Assembly: GCA_947293975.1 (NCBI GenBank)
Contig: CAMYPV010000057.1
Span: forward strand, 1-7,427
DNA: 7,427 nt
Source: an uncultured Ezakiella sp.
GTDB lineage: Bacteria; Bacillota; Clostridia; Tissierellales; Peptoniphilaceae
Direction of reading: 5' to 3'
Part shown: positions 1 through 7,308 of the stretch, one piece after another
Layout: each line of letters opens with the position of its first letter
How positions within the stretch are numbered: position 1 is the stretch's first letter
Notes under the pieces: model-generated
What the model was told of the DNA's origin: nothing
What the model saw: the letters and a program-made list of their open reading frames with translations, nothing else
The model's database searches: none
Position numbers and translations under genes: made by a program

Positions 1-1015
1 GGGAATGCGAAATGCAAATACTATAAAGGGTCTTACATCAGATTTCAACAATATATTGACTTCTTTCTCGCCAATTTCTAAGGAGAGAAATTTATTAGAG
101 AAAAATAAAAATTTTGACATAGATATCTTAATAGCAACAGACTGTATATCAGAAGGGCAAAACTTACAAGACTGCGACTATCTAATAAATTACGACATCC
201 ACTGGAACCCCGTTAGAATCATTCAAAGATTTGGAAGAATAGACAGGATCGGCAGCCAAAATGATGTAATACAACTCGTAAACTTCTGGCCAAATATTGA
301 CCTTGATAAGTATATCAACCTGAAAGAAAGAGTTGAAGTTCGAATGAAGATGGGTGGAATAGTTGGTTCGGGCGATAATAACTTATTAAGTCCAGAAGAC
401 TTAAACGATCTTGAATACAGAAAAGATCAACTTAGAAGAATGCAAGAAGAAGTCGTTGACTTGGAAGAAATGAATAACAGCATAAATATAACTGACCTTA
501 ATTTAGATACCTTTAGGGCAGATATTATGGAATATATTAAACTCCATCCAGAAATTGAAAACGCGCCTATGGGCATGAACGCAGTTGTAAAATCAACCGA
601 GCGCGAACCAGCCGGAGTGATATTTGTATTAAAAAATCTAAGAAATGAAATAAATATCAACAGTAAAAATAGATTGCATCCATTTTATATGGTTTATGTA
701 GACGAAGAAGGTGCAACAGTTATAGGCCATCTCTCTCCCAAAAAACTCCTTGACACTTTTAGATATCTGTGCAAGGGCAAAACAGAGATAGATAAAAATC
801 TCTACAAAAAATACAACAAAGACACAAAAGACGGCAGGGATATGAAAAAGTATTCCAAACTTTTGGGCGACGCCATCGCGTCAATCATAGAAGCCAAGGA
901 TGAAGACAACTTAGAAAGCTTTATTGCTGGCAAAGATGTGAGCTTTTTTGCCGAAGATATAAAAGGTCTTGATGACTTTGAGCTTGTCAGTTTTTTAGTT
1001 ATACGGGAAGAATAA
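1..1015 (+). CDS. SNF2-type helicase, C-terminal part (5' end outside window)
   Basis: This is the C-terminal end of a superfamily 2 ATPase of the SNF2/RapA-like type. The frame is open to the left edge, and the ATG at 5 is only an internal methionine: the Walker A and DExx motifs must lie upstream. Numbering from that methionine, residues 41-51 (ILIATDCISEG) are helicase motif V. Residues 68-83 carry NP, QRFGRIDRIG, which is motif VI with arginine fingers R75, R78 and R81. A charged helical stretch follows (about 128-155), then a mixed alpha/beta C-terminal domain with LHPFYMVYVDEEG near residue 225, which I do not recognise as a named domain. It probably translocates on DNA or remodels protein-DNA complexes using ATP. 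The stop lies 1 nt before the DUF4391 gene, so it is the first visible gene of the operon. I am confident of the helicase fold. Its role in defence is inferred from context only. Confidence 0.88.
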   Translation, partial: GMRNANTIKGLTSDFNNILTSFSPISKERNLLEKNKNFDIDILIATDCISEGQNLQDCDYLINYDIHWNPVRIIQRFGRIDRIGSQNDVIQLVNFWPNIDLDKYINLKERVEVRMKMGGIVGSGDNNLLSPEDLNDLEYRKDQLRRMQEEVVDLEEMNNSINITDLNLDTFRADIMEYIKLHPEIENAPMGMNAVVKSTEREPAGVIFVLKNLRNEININSKNRLHPFYMVYVDEEGATVIGHLSPKKLLDTFRYLCKGKTEIDKNLYKKYNKDTKDGRDMKKYSKLLGDAIASIIEAKDEDNLESFIAGKDVSFFAEDIKGLDDFELVSFLVIREE

Positions 1016-1016
1016 A

Positions 1017-1628
1017 ATGTTGGGCCTACCAGAACAAACGAGTTTAAAAAAGCAAATCCCAAAAACCATGATTTACAAAAACTTTGACAAGACTTTGCAA
1101 GGACAAAGAAAAACGAGCTTTGATAACGACATAAGTCGAATATACATTGTAAATGAAATATCTACCAATACAATAAATATCAGAGAGTCAAAGGACATAA
1201 ATAGAATTTTCTTTATCTTGATAGAGCTTAAAAGCAAAAGCTATGACGACAAAAACATCGAAACGATTTTAAAAATATTTCAGCAAAACATCATCGCCAT
1301 CTTAAGTTTTGATGGCGAGTATCAGCTGGCAGTTTTTAACATCAAGCTAATTAAAAGCGACTGGCAGGAAGATTTCGAACTTGAAATAAAGGGTTTAGAT
1401 ATAAAAAATGTTTGGGATAATTTTGTAATACAAATCGGAAGTATCGACATAAAAGCACATACAAATCTTGATCAGGCAATAATATCAAATATCGAAAAAG
1501 AAAAAATAAAAAGGCAGATCATCAGTCTAAAAAATAAAATTAAAAGAGAAAGTCAAGCCAAAAAGAAATTTGACTTGCACAAGGAAATAAAAGAATTAGA
1601 AAAGAAATTGGAGGAGAATTATGGATAA
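1017..1628 (+). CDS. DUF4391 family protein
   Basis: This 203-residue protein resembles DUF4391. The N-terminus has the pattern LGLPEQT...IPKTMIY (residues 2-20) expected for that family. A mixed alpha/beta core follows, with IFFILIELKSKSYDD at about 62-76 and an FDGEYQLAVF segment near 100. The C-terminus (about 158-203) is a highly charged Lys/Glu-rich helix that should form a coiled coil, which suggests it binds a partner or DNA. There is no signal peptide, membrane segment or recognisable catalytic motif. The ATG at 1017 is one base after the helicase stop and has a modest GGGAAG ribosome binding site at 1005-1010. The stop overlaps the mod start by 8 nt. From recall, DUF4391 genes often sit beside SNF2-like helicases in restriction loci, so it probably works with the upstream protein. 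No biochemical function is known to me. I am fairly sure of the family and unsure of the role. Confidence 0.82.
   Translation: MLGLPEQTSLKKQIPKTMIYKNFDKTLQGQRKTSFDNDISRIYIVNEISTNTINIRESKDINRIFFILIELKSKSYDDKNIETILKIFQQNIIAILSFDGEYQLAVFNIKLIKSDWQEDFELEIKGLDIKNVWDNFVIQIGSIDIKAHTNLDQAIISNIEKEKIKRQIISLKNKIKRESQAKKKFDLHKEIKELEKKLEENYG
1610..1616 (+). promoter_or_regulatory. Strong ribosome binding site for mod
   Basis: GGAGGAG lies inside the last codons of the DUF4391 gene, with GGAGG 6 nt before the ATG at 1621. It is the best Shine-Dalgarno match in the operon and fixes the Mod start. It implies that Mod is translated strongly even though its start overlaps the upstream gene. Confidence 0.85.
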
Positions 1629-3486
1629 GTTACAAATGCAGACATCCAATATGGCGGATGAAAATTTTAAAAAGCTAGCAGAAATTTTTCCAAATATTGT
1701 AACGGAAACAATAGACGAAAACGGAAATGTTGTAAGAGCAATCAACAAAGAGCTGCTCGAACAAGAAATTTCCACAAAAGTCGTCGACGGACCAAAGGAA
1801 AGATACGAGTTTACATGGCCAGAAAAGAAACAATCCATAATTGCAGCCAATGCTCCAACAACAAATACACTTCGCCCATCTGTTGAGGATAGTGTAAATT
1901 TTGATACGACCAAAAACCTCTATATCGAAGGGGACAATCTGGAAGTTTTAAAAATCCTACAAGAAACATATCTGGGCAAGGTCAAGATGATTTATATAGA
2001 CCCGCCCTATAATACGGGGAGCGATTTTGTCTATGAAGACGATTTTGCAGAAGACATGAGCGAATACATGGATATGAGTGGACAGTTTGACGAAGAAGGC
2101 AACCGTCTTTTTGTCAATTCCGAAAGCAATGGACGTTTTCACACCGACTGGCTAAATATGATTTACCCAAGATTAAAAATGGCTAGAAATCTTTTGTCAG
2201 ATGATGGGGTTATTTTTATTTCTATTGATGATAATGAACAAGCAAATTTAAAAAAGATTTGTGATGAGGTTTTTGGTGAAGTTAATTTTGTAGCACAATT
2301 AATATGGAAGAGCAAAAGTGGTGGAGCAAACGATAGTAAGTTTTTTGCTGTTGATCATGAATACGTTTTAGTTTATGCAAAGAATTGTAAAAACTTAATT
2401 ATTAATTTAGACAGAGATGCTGAAGTAACAACTGTATACAATCAAATTGATGATAAAGGAGAATACTCTTTGGATAGATTAGATAAACAGAGTTTAGGAT
2501 ATGTGGAGAGCTTAGATTTTCCAATAATAGGTCCAGATGGGAGGAAATATATTGTAGAGCATAAAAATAATGAAGTTAAAGTTGCTCGTTGGCGCTGGAG
2601 TAAAAAAACAGTTGAGGAAAGGTACGATGAGCTTGTCTTCAAGAATGGATATGTTTATACAAAAAATTACAAGAAGAAAGGTAGTATACCTCGTAGCATA
2701 CTTTTTGAAGATAGGTTTGGTAGAACGCGTACAGGTAAAACAGATTTCAAAGAATTATTTGAAGTTGCATATTTTTCTGCTCCCAAACCATGTAAATTAA
2801 TTAAATATATTTTAGATATATCTACAGATGAAGATTGCATAGTTATGGACTTTTTTTCAGGCTCTGCAACGACGGCACATGCAGTCATGCAATTGAACGC
2901 AGAAGATGGTGGCAGTCGTCAATTTATAATGGTTCAGCTCCAAGAGGAGACCGATGAAAAATCTGAAGCCTACAAGGCTGGCTATAAAAATATTTGTGAA
3001 ATTGGCAAGGAGCGTATTCGTCGTGCTGGTGCAAAGATCAAGGAGGACTTTAAAGACCAAGAGGGCATTGAGGACTTGGACATTGGTTTTAGGGTTTTAA
3101 AGGTCGACTCTTCAAATATGGAAGATGTTTATTATAATCCGCTTGAATTGCAACAAGACATTTTATCTCAAATGACAGATAATATTAAATCAGACAGAAA
3201 CGACTTGGATCTTCTATTTCAAGTTATGCTTGATATGGGCATTGAAATTTCAAGCAAGATTGATGAGTTTTATATAAATAATAAAAAATGCTTTAGCGTT
3301 GAAGATGATTTCTTGATAGCTTGCTTTGACAAGGACATCGACACTGATTTGGTAAAGGAAATTGCAAAGAAAAAGCCTCAGTATGCTGTTATTTTAAACA
3401 GAAATATGATAAATGATAGCCTTTTGACAAATTTTGATCAAATCTTTAAGGAAATTAGTCCAGACACAGTTAGAAAGGTTTTGTAA
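1621..3486 (+). CDS. mod: Type III restriction-modification DNA methyltransferase (Mod), N6-adenine
   Basis: Mod supplies both modification and sequence recognition for a type III system: it transfers a methyl group from S-adenosylmethionine to N6 of adenine in one strand of a short asymmetric site. The 621 residues are a normal length. Motif order is that of the beta class: a conserved N-terminal lead-in, IEGDN at 102-106, catalytic DPPYNTG at 127-133 (motif IV), a long target-recognition domain at about 200-395, then the AdoMet-binding motif I, DFFSGSATT, at 410-418. The C-terminal 200 residues (from about ENICEIGKERIRRAG, near 458) are typical of Mod. Both catalytic motifs are intact, so the enzyme should be active. 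The start at 1621 is fixed by a strong ribosome binding site and by the usual MDKL...MADENFKKL beginning. The gene overlaps DUF4391 by 8 nt (ATGGATAA), implying coupled translation. The recognition sequence cannot be read from the protein. GC content drops sharply across the recognition domain. Confidence 0.96.
   Translation: MDKLQMQTSNMADENFKKLAEIFPNIVTETIDENGNVVRAINKELLEQEISTKVVDGPKERYEFTWPEKKQSIIAANAPTTNTLRPSVEDSVNFDTTKNLYIEGDNLEVLKILQETYLGKVKMIYIDPPYNTGSDFVYEDDFAEDMSEYMDMSGQFDEEGNRLFVNSESNGRFHTDWLNMIYPRLKMARNLLSDDGVIFISIDDNEQANLKKICDEVFGEVNFVAQLIWKSKSGGANDSKFFAVDHEYVLVYAKNCKNLIINLDRDAEVTTVYNQIDDKGEYSLDRLDKQSLGYVESLDFPIIGPDGRKYIVEHKNNEVKVARWRWSKKTVEERYDELVFKNGYVYTKNYKKKGSIPRSILFEDRFGRTRTGKTDFKELFEVAYFSAPKPCKLIKYILDISTDEDCIVMDFFSGSATTAHAVMQLNAEDGGSRQFIMVQLQEETDEKSEAYKAGYKNICEIGKERIRRAGAKIKEDFKDQEGIEDLDIGFRVLKVDSSNMEDVYYNPLELQQDILSQMTDNIKSDRNDLDLLFQVMLDMGIEISSKIDEFYINNKKCFSVEDDFLIACFDKDIDTDLVKEIAKKKPQYAVILNRNMINDSLLTNFDQIFKEISPDTVRKVL
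2200..2845 (+). other. Low-GC target-recognition segment of mod
   Basis: This is the part of mod between conserved motif IV with its flank and motif I, and it encodes the specificity domain. Hand counts give 98 G+C of 240 (41%) for 1921-2160, 68 of 240 (28%) for 2221-2460, 82 of 240 (34%) for 2461-2700 and 103 of 240 (43%) for 2881-3120. The composition therefore changes at both edges of the recognition domain while the reading frame is kept. It begins with WKSKSGGAND (near residue 229), a sequence I associate with one class of type III Mod recognition domains. Edges are approximate. The likely cause is exchange of the recognition domain by recombination in the conserved flanks. Confidence 0.6.
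3473..3478 (+). promoter_or_regulatory. Ribosome binding site for the gene between mod and res
   Basis: GAAAGG at the end of mod lies 9 nt before the ATG at 3488. It supports that ATG over the in-frame upstream start at 3434, which lies 50 nt inside mod. Confidence 0.55.
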
Positions 3487-3487
3487 G

Positions 3488-4147
3488 ATGGGATTTGTAT
3501 ATACTGAAGAAAAGGTAAAATTTGTAATAGATGAATTAAAAAAGTATGTGGAAGGCGAAGAAGAAGATCCATTTTTTGCATTAGAATTAGCTAATTCCTT
3601 GTATGGTGAACATATTAAAGGTATTACTGAGGCTTATGATACAGCAATAGCATTTACAAAAACTGCAAAAAGATATTCCAAGGTTATTATTAATATTCTA
3701 GAAGAATTTTTAGATACAAATAAATTAGTTGGTTTTGATTTAAGTAATTTAAATATTGATGACAATGAATTAGTTAATTTAATATTAGATTCCGCTAAGC
3801 TATTCAATCAAAATGATTATAAAGCAGCTTGTTATAATATATGGGGTGCACTTGAGAGGATAAAAACTTTTAATTATACCGACGAGGATATAAGGCATGA
3901 TAAAAGAAAATCATCAGATGAATTACTGAATAGCATTTCACAGGGAAATGAAGGATTGAAAATATTATATGAAAATGAATTGAAAGAACTTACAAAAATT
4001 GGAAACACTTACAAAATAAGGCATCATGAAAAAAATCAAGTTGTTTTGGAATGTGATAAATATTATAAATATTTTTATTTGAGGTGTCTTTCATTTTTGG
4101 AGATTTGTATTTTTGTTCTGTATGGAGAAAAAACAGATGAAATTTAA
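3488..4147 (+). CDS. Unrecognised 219-residue helical protein, possibly HEPN/AbiJ-like, between mod and res
   Basis: I do not firmly recognise this protein. It is predicted to be almost wholly helical and cytoplasmic, with no signal peptide. The C-terminal half carries a run that looks conserved: ACYNIWGALERIK (about 114-126), a basic patch HDKRKSS (137-143), LTKIGN (168-173) and IRHHE (177-181). The final helix (YLRCLSFLEICIFVLYG) is hydrophobic but resembles a buried helix more than a membrane anchor. The W-x-ALER-K and IGN-x-x-x-IRHHE pattern reminds me of the C-terminal HEPN-like domains of AbiJ-type abortive-infection proteins. However, the textbook R-x4-6-H ribonuclease motif is not clearly present, so this is a weak assignment. 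The start at 3488 is 1 nt after the mod stop. The end overlaps the preferred res start by 11 nt. GC is only 160 of 600 (27%) over 3541-4140, well below its neighbours. Mod and res are normally adjacent, so it looks like an inserted accessory gene. It could be a regulator, a toxin-like effector or a Res partner. Confidence 0.85.
   Translation: MGFVYTEEKVKFVIDELKKYVEGEEEDPFFALELANSLYGEHIKGITEAYDTAIAFTKTAKRYSKVIINILEEFLDTNKLVGFDLSNLNIDDNELVNLILDSAKLFNQNDYKAACYNIWGALERIKTFNYTDEDIRHDKRKSSDELLNSISQGNEGLKILYENELKELTKIGNTYKIRHHEKNQVVLECDKYYKYFYLRCLSFLEICIFVLYGEKTDEI
4124..4129 (+). promoter_or_regulatory. Ribosome binding site that decides the res start
   Basis: GGAGAA lies 7-9 nt before the ATG at 4137, inside the end of the upstream gene. 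The in-frame candidates at 4113 (TTG) and 4122 (ATG) have no comparable site before them. The protein from 4137 begins MKFNFKIQGYQTDAV, the usual beginning of type III Res proteins. Confidence 0.65.
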
Positions 4148-7100
4148 TTTTAAAATTCAAGGTTATCAGACTGATGCCGTTAAGAGTGTTGTGGATTGTT
4201 TTGAAGGCCAGCCCTATGTAAATATGACTTCATATCGAAGGGATATTGGATATAATTACAATAACGATTGCAAGATGATGCATGCTCCGAGTTATTTTGA
4301 TGAAGAAATTTCCGAAATTGGTTTTAAAAATGCAAGGCTTTTGCTTGATAGCGATAGGCTTTTGGATAATATCAAAAAAGTTCAAAGGTCAAATAATTTA
4401 ATTATTTCAGACGATCTTGTAAAGGGCGTTGGCAACTGTTCTATTGATATTGAAATGGAAACTGGTACAGGCAAGACCTATGTGTATATAAAGACCATGC
4501 ACGAGCTTTATAAAAATTATGGTTGGTCGAAGTTTATTATTGTGGTGCCTTCGATCGCTATTCGTGAGGGTGTCAAAAAGTCTTTTGAAATTACTGAAGA
4601 ACATTTTATGCAAAGTTATGGTAAGAAGATTAGGTATTTTGTTTACGATAGCTCCAATCTTAATCAACTGGATGATTTTTCCAGCAATGCTGGCATAAAT
4701 GTTATGATTATTAATATGCAGGCCTTTAATACTTTTAAAGAAGGGGCAAGGAATAATGCAGCAAGGATTATTTACAGTGAGCGAGATGATTTTAACAGCA
4801 GAAGGCCGATCGATGTTATCAAAGCCAACAATCCGATTTTAATTTTGGATGAACCACAAAAAATGGGTGGGGCTCAAACTCAAAAGGCTTTGCTAAATTT
4901 TAATCCCTTGTTTTCTTTGAATTACTCGGCAACTCACTCCACCAAGCACAATCTGGTTTATGCTTTGGATGCAGTTGATGCTTACAATCAAAAATTGGTT
5001 AAAAAAATTCAGGTCAAGGGTTTTACTGCAAAAAATCTGACAGGCACAGAGGGTTATTTGTATCTTGATGATATTATTATTGATCCTAAAAAGTCACCAC
5101 GCGCCAGACTTGAGATTGAAGTTAAGCATCAAAGTGGCGTTAAGCGTGAGCGTAGGATTTTTAATACAGATGATAATCTCTATGAGACTTCAAAAGACAT
5201 GGAACAGTATAGGGGTTATAGGATTGCAGAAATAAATCCCATAGAAAATTATATTTCTTTTACCAATGGAGAAAGGGTTTATAAGGGCGATGTTGTCGGC
5301 GATTCTAACGAATCTTATTTGCGTCGTATTCAAATTAGGGAGACTATTAAATCTCACTTTCAAAAAGAAGAATCCTTATACAACAAGGGCATAAAGACGC
5401 TCTCTTTATTTTTTATCGACGAGGTAAAAAAATATAGGATGTACGGGGATGATGGCGAAATAATTTTGGGCGAATATGCTCAGATATTTGAAGAGGAATA
5501 TAAGTCTATCCTGGAAGAATATCAAAATATGTTTGAGACGGATTATGTTAAGTATTTAAAGAGTATTGATGTAAGCACAACTCACAACGGATATTTTTCG
5601 ATTGATAAAAAGACAGGTCGTTCGATTGATAGTAGTATTTTAAAAAGCACAGGTCTATCTGACGATGTAAGTGCTTATGATTTAATTCTTAAAAACAAAG
5701 AGAGGCTATTGAGCTTTGAAGAGCCTACGCGTTTTATTTTTTCTCACTCCGCGCTCCGTGAAGGTTGGGACAATCCAAATATTTTTCAAATCTGCACACT
5801 CAAGAAGAGTGATAGCGAGAATTTGAAGAGGCAAGAGGTAGGTCGTGGACTGAGAATTTGCGTGGACAAAAACGGCTCAAGGATGGATTATGAAACCTTG
5901 GGAAGTCGTGTGCACGATATAAATAAACTGACAGTAATTGCCAGCGAAAGCTACGAGAGCTTTGTTGACGACTTGCAAAAGCAAACCAAGAAAGAATTAA
6001 GAGACAGACCAAAGCATGCAAGTGTGGAATACTTTACTGGCAAGAATATTGTGGTTGATGGTGCTAATTATACAATTGATAGCAAAGATGCAAATATGAT
6101 TTATCAATACATGGTCAAAAATGATTATGTAAGTGATGATGGCGAGGATTATGTGACTGAACAATATCATATTGATTTAGAAAACAATAATCTTGCTCCT
6201 GTGCCTGAAAAATTAAAGCATATTGAGGTCGGAGTTCATAAGCTAATTCAATCTGTATTTAATGCCAAGGCCTTGGAAGATATGTACGGATATGGCCACG
6301 AAACAACTATTTTAAAGAATGATTTGAACGAAAACTTTTATAAGAAGGAATTCCAAACTTTGTGGAACTATATCAATCATAAGTATATTTACAAAGTTGA
6401 TTTTGATTCGGATGAATTGATTGAAAAGGCCATAATAGCAATTGATGAGAACCTAAGGGTAAGTCCTTTGCAATATACAATGAAAATTTCTGAACAAAAG
6501 GATGCGATTTCAGTCAGCGATATTAACGAGAATTATTCTTTTAAGGATGCAAAGTCAAGCACACATATCTTAGAAACAAATCTTTCAAGCAATATCAAAT
6601 ATGACTTGATAGGCAAGGTCGCAGATATAACTGTGCTTACGAGAAGAACTGTGGCAAAAATTTTATCTGGTATAAATAATGTTAAATTTAATATGTACAA
6701 GCAAAATCCTGAAGAGTTTATCAGTAAGGTTTCAAGGCTGATCAAAGAGCAAAAGGCTAGCATGATTGTGGAGCATATTTATTATGATAAGGTCGAAGAC
6801 AAATATGATATCTCCATCTTTACTGCTGATAGCAATATTGATATTGAAAGGGCGATGCTTGTTAAAAAACACATACAGCCTTATGTTATTACCGATGGAA
6901 CTGCAAAGGAATCAGTTGAAAAGAAATTCGCAAAGGACTTGGAAGGTGCAAATGAGGTTTGCGTTTATGCAAAACTTCCGCGTGGATTTTCTATACCAAC
7001 GCCTGTTGGCAATTACAGTCCAGACTGGGCGATTGCTTTTAATCAAGGAACTGTTAAACACATTTTCTTCATTGCAGAAACAAAAGGCACGATGGAGAGT

Positions 7101-7250
7101 TTGGAGCTAAGACCAATTGAGCAGGCAAAAATCGACTGTGCAAAAAAACTCTTTAATGAAATTTCAACAGATGATGTTGTCTACCATGATGTAGATAGTT
7201 ATCAATCACTATTAAATATTATGCCTAGCATAAATAAGGGCAGTAAATAA
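4137..7250 (+). CDS. res: Type III restriction endonuclease subunit (Res), helicase-nuclease
   Basis: Res is the ATP-dependent cutting subunit. Bound to Mod, it hydrolyses ATP to move or slide along DNA, then cleaves a fixed distance from the site when two suitably oriented unmethylated sites communicate. The 1037 residues match the family (about 950-1050). Superfamily 2 motifs appear in order: Walker A METGTGKT at 107-114 (K113), motif Ia IIVVPSIAIREG at 134-145, DEPQ at 238-241 (motif II), SATH at 264-267 (motif III), HSALREGWDNPN at about 537-548 (motif V region) and RQEVGRGLR at 565-573 (motif VI). The C-terminal nuclease has a PD-(D/E)XK signature: P962-D963, then E981-T-K983-G. All key residues are present, so the enzyme should be active. 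I chose the ATG at 4137 over upstream in-frame TTG 4113 and ATG 4122 because of the ribosome binding site and the family's usual N-terminus. It overlaps the preceding gene by 11 nt, suggesting translational coupling. A terminator follows 6 nt after the stop. Confidence 0.96.
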   Translation: MKFNFKIQGYQTDAVKSVVDCFEGQPYVNMTSYRRDIGYNYNNDCKMMHAPSYFDEEISEIGFKNARLLLDSDRLLDNIKKVQRSNNLIISDDLVKGVGNCSIDIEMETGTGKTYVYIKTMHELYKNYGWSKFIIVVPSIAIREGVKKSFEITEEHFMQSYGKKIRYFVYDSSNLNQLDDFSSNAGINVMIINMQAFNTFKEGARNNAARIIYSERDDFNSRRPIDVIKANNPILILDEPQKMGGAQTQKALLNFNPLFSLNYSATHSTKHNLVYALDAVDAYNQKLVKKIQVKGFTAKNLTGTEGYLYLDDIIIDPKKSPRARLEIEVKHQSGVKRERRIFNTDDNLYETSKDMEQYRGYRIAEINPIENYISFTNGERVYKGDVVGDSNESYLRRIQIRETIKSHFQKEESLYNKGIKTLSLFFIDEVKKYRMYGDDGEIILGEYAQIFEEEYKSILEEYQNMFETDYVKYLKSIDVSTTHNGYFSIDKKTGRSIDSSILKSTGLSDDVSAYDLILKNKERLLSFEEPTRFIFSHSALREGWDNPNIFQICTLKKSDSENLKRQEVGRGLRICVDKNGSRMDYETLGSRVHDINKLTVIASESYESFVDDLQKQTKKELRDRPKHASVEYFTGKNIVVDGANYTIDSKDANMIYQYMVKNDYVSDDGEDYVTEQYHIDLENNNLAPVPEKLKHIEVGVHKLIQSVFNAKALEDMYGYGHETTILKNDLNENFYKKEFQTLWNYINHKYIYKVDFDSDELIEKAIIAIDENLRVSPLQYTMKISEQKDAISVSDINENYSFKDAKSSTHILETNLSSNIKYDLIGKVADITVLTRRTVAKILSGINNVKFNMYKQNPEEFISKVSRLIKEQKASMIVEHIYYDKVEDKYDISIFTADSNIDIERAMLVKKHIQPYVITDGTAKESVEKKFAKDLEGANEVCVYAKLPRGFSIPTPVGNYSPDWAIAFNQGTVKHIFFIAETKGTMESLELRPIEQAKIDCAKKLFNEISTDDVVYHDVDSYQSLLNIMPSINKGSK

Positions 7251-7256
7251 AAAAAT

Positions 7257-7288
7257 GGAGCATTACGCGTATGTGATGCTCCTTTTTT
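7257..7288 (+). terminator. Rho-independent terminator, probably bidirectional
   Basis: GGAGCATTAC (7257-7266) pairs with GTGATGCTCC (7273-7282) in a 10-bp stem with one T-G wobble and a 6-nt loop. Six T residues follow (7283-7288). It ends the res transcript just after its stop. A run of seven A residues at 7249-7255 lies before the stem, so the complementary strand also reads stem then T-run. The same hairpin can therefore end the convergent minus-strand gene. Confidence 0.9.
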
Positions 7289-7308
7289 GCAATTATTTTT
7301 GTTGTGGT

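Noticed and set aside
5..7. ATG at 5 as the true start of the helicase gene
   Set aside because: The frame stays open to the window edge, and the protein begins just before helicase motif V with no Walker A or DExx motif. It is an internal methionine of a truncated gene.
2851..2857. A run of seven T residues within the codons of Mod motif I, as a phase-variation tract
   Set aside because: Seven-base A or T runs also occur at about 2602, 4858 and 5001, which is ordinary in DNA of this composition. No longer homopolymer or tandem short repeat of the kind that switches mod genes is present.
3434..3487. An earlier in-frame start for the gene after mod, 54 nt inside mod
   Set aside because: The ATG at 3488 follows the mod stop by 1 nt and has a GAAAGG site at a workable distance. 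The extra 18 residues are the mod end read in another frame.
4407..4667. Minus-strand open frames across mod and res (such as 4407-4667, 5800-6021 and 1596-1913)
   Set aside because: They are opposite-strand shadows of strongly supported genes, with low-complexity or random-looking products and no start signals.
6766..7110. A plus-strand 114-codon open frame inside res (and a 76-codon one at 2570-2800 inside mod)
   Set aside because: Both lie wholly within well-conserved coding regions in another frame, have no ribosome binding site I can see, and encode no recognisable domain.
1..7250. The locus as a DISARM or BREX system, because of helicases beside a methyltransferase
   Set aside because: No DUF1998 protein, phospholipase-D-type nuclease, PglZ or BrxC-like ATPase is seen. 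Mod and Res have the full motif set of a type III system. Genes left of the window could still add to the picture.
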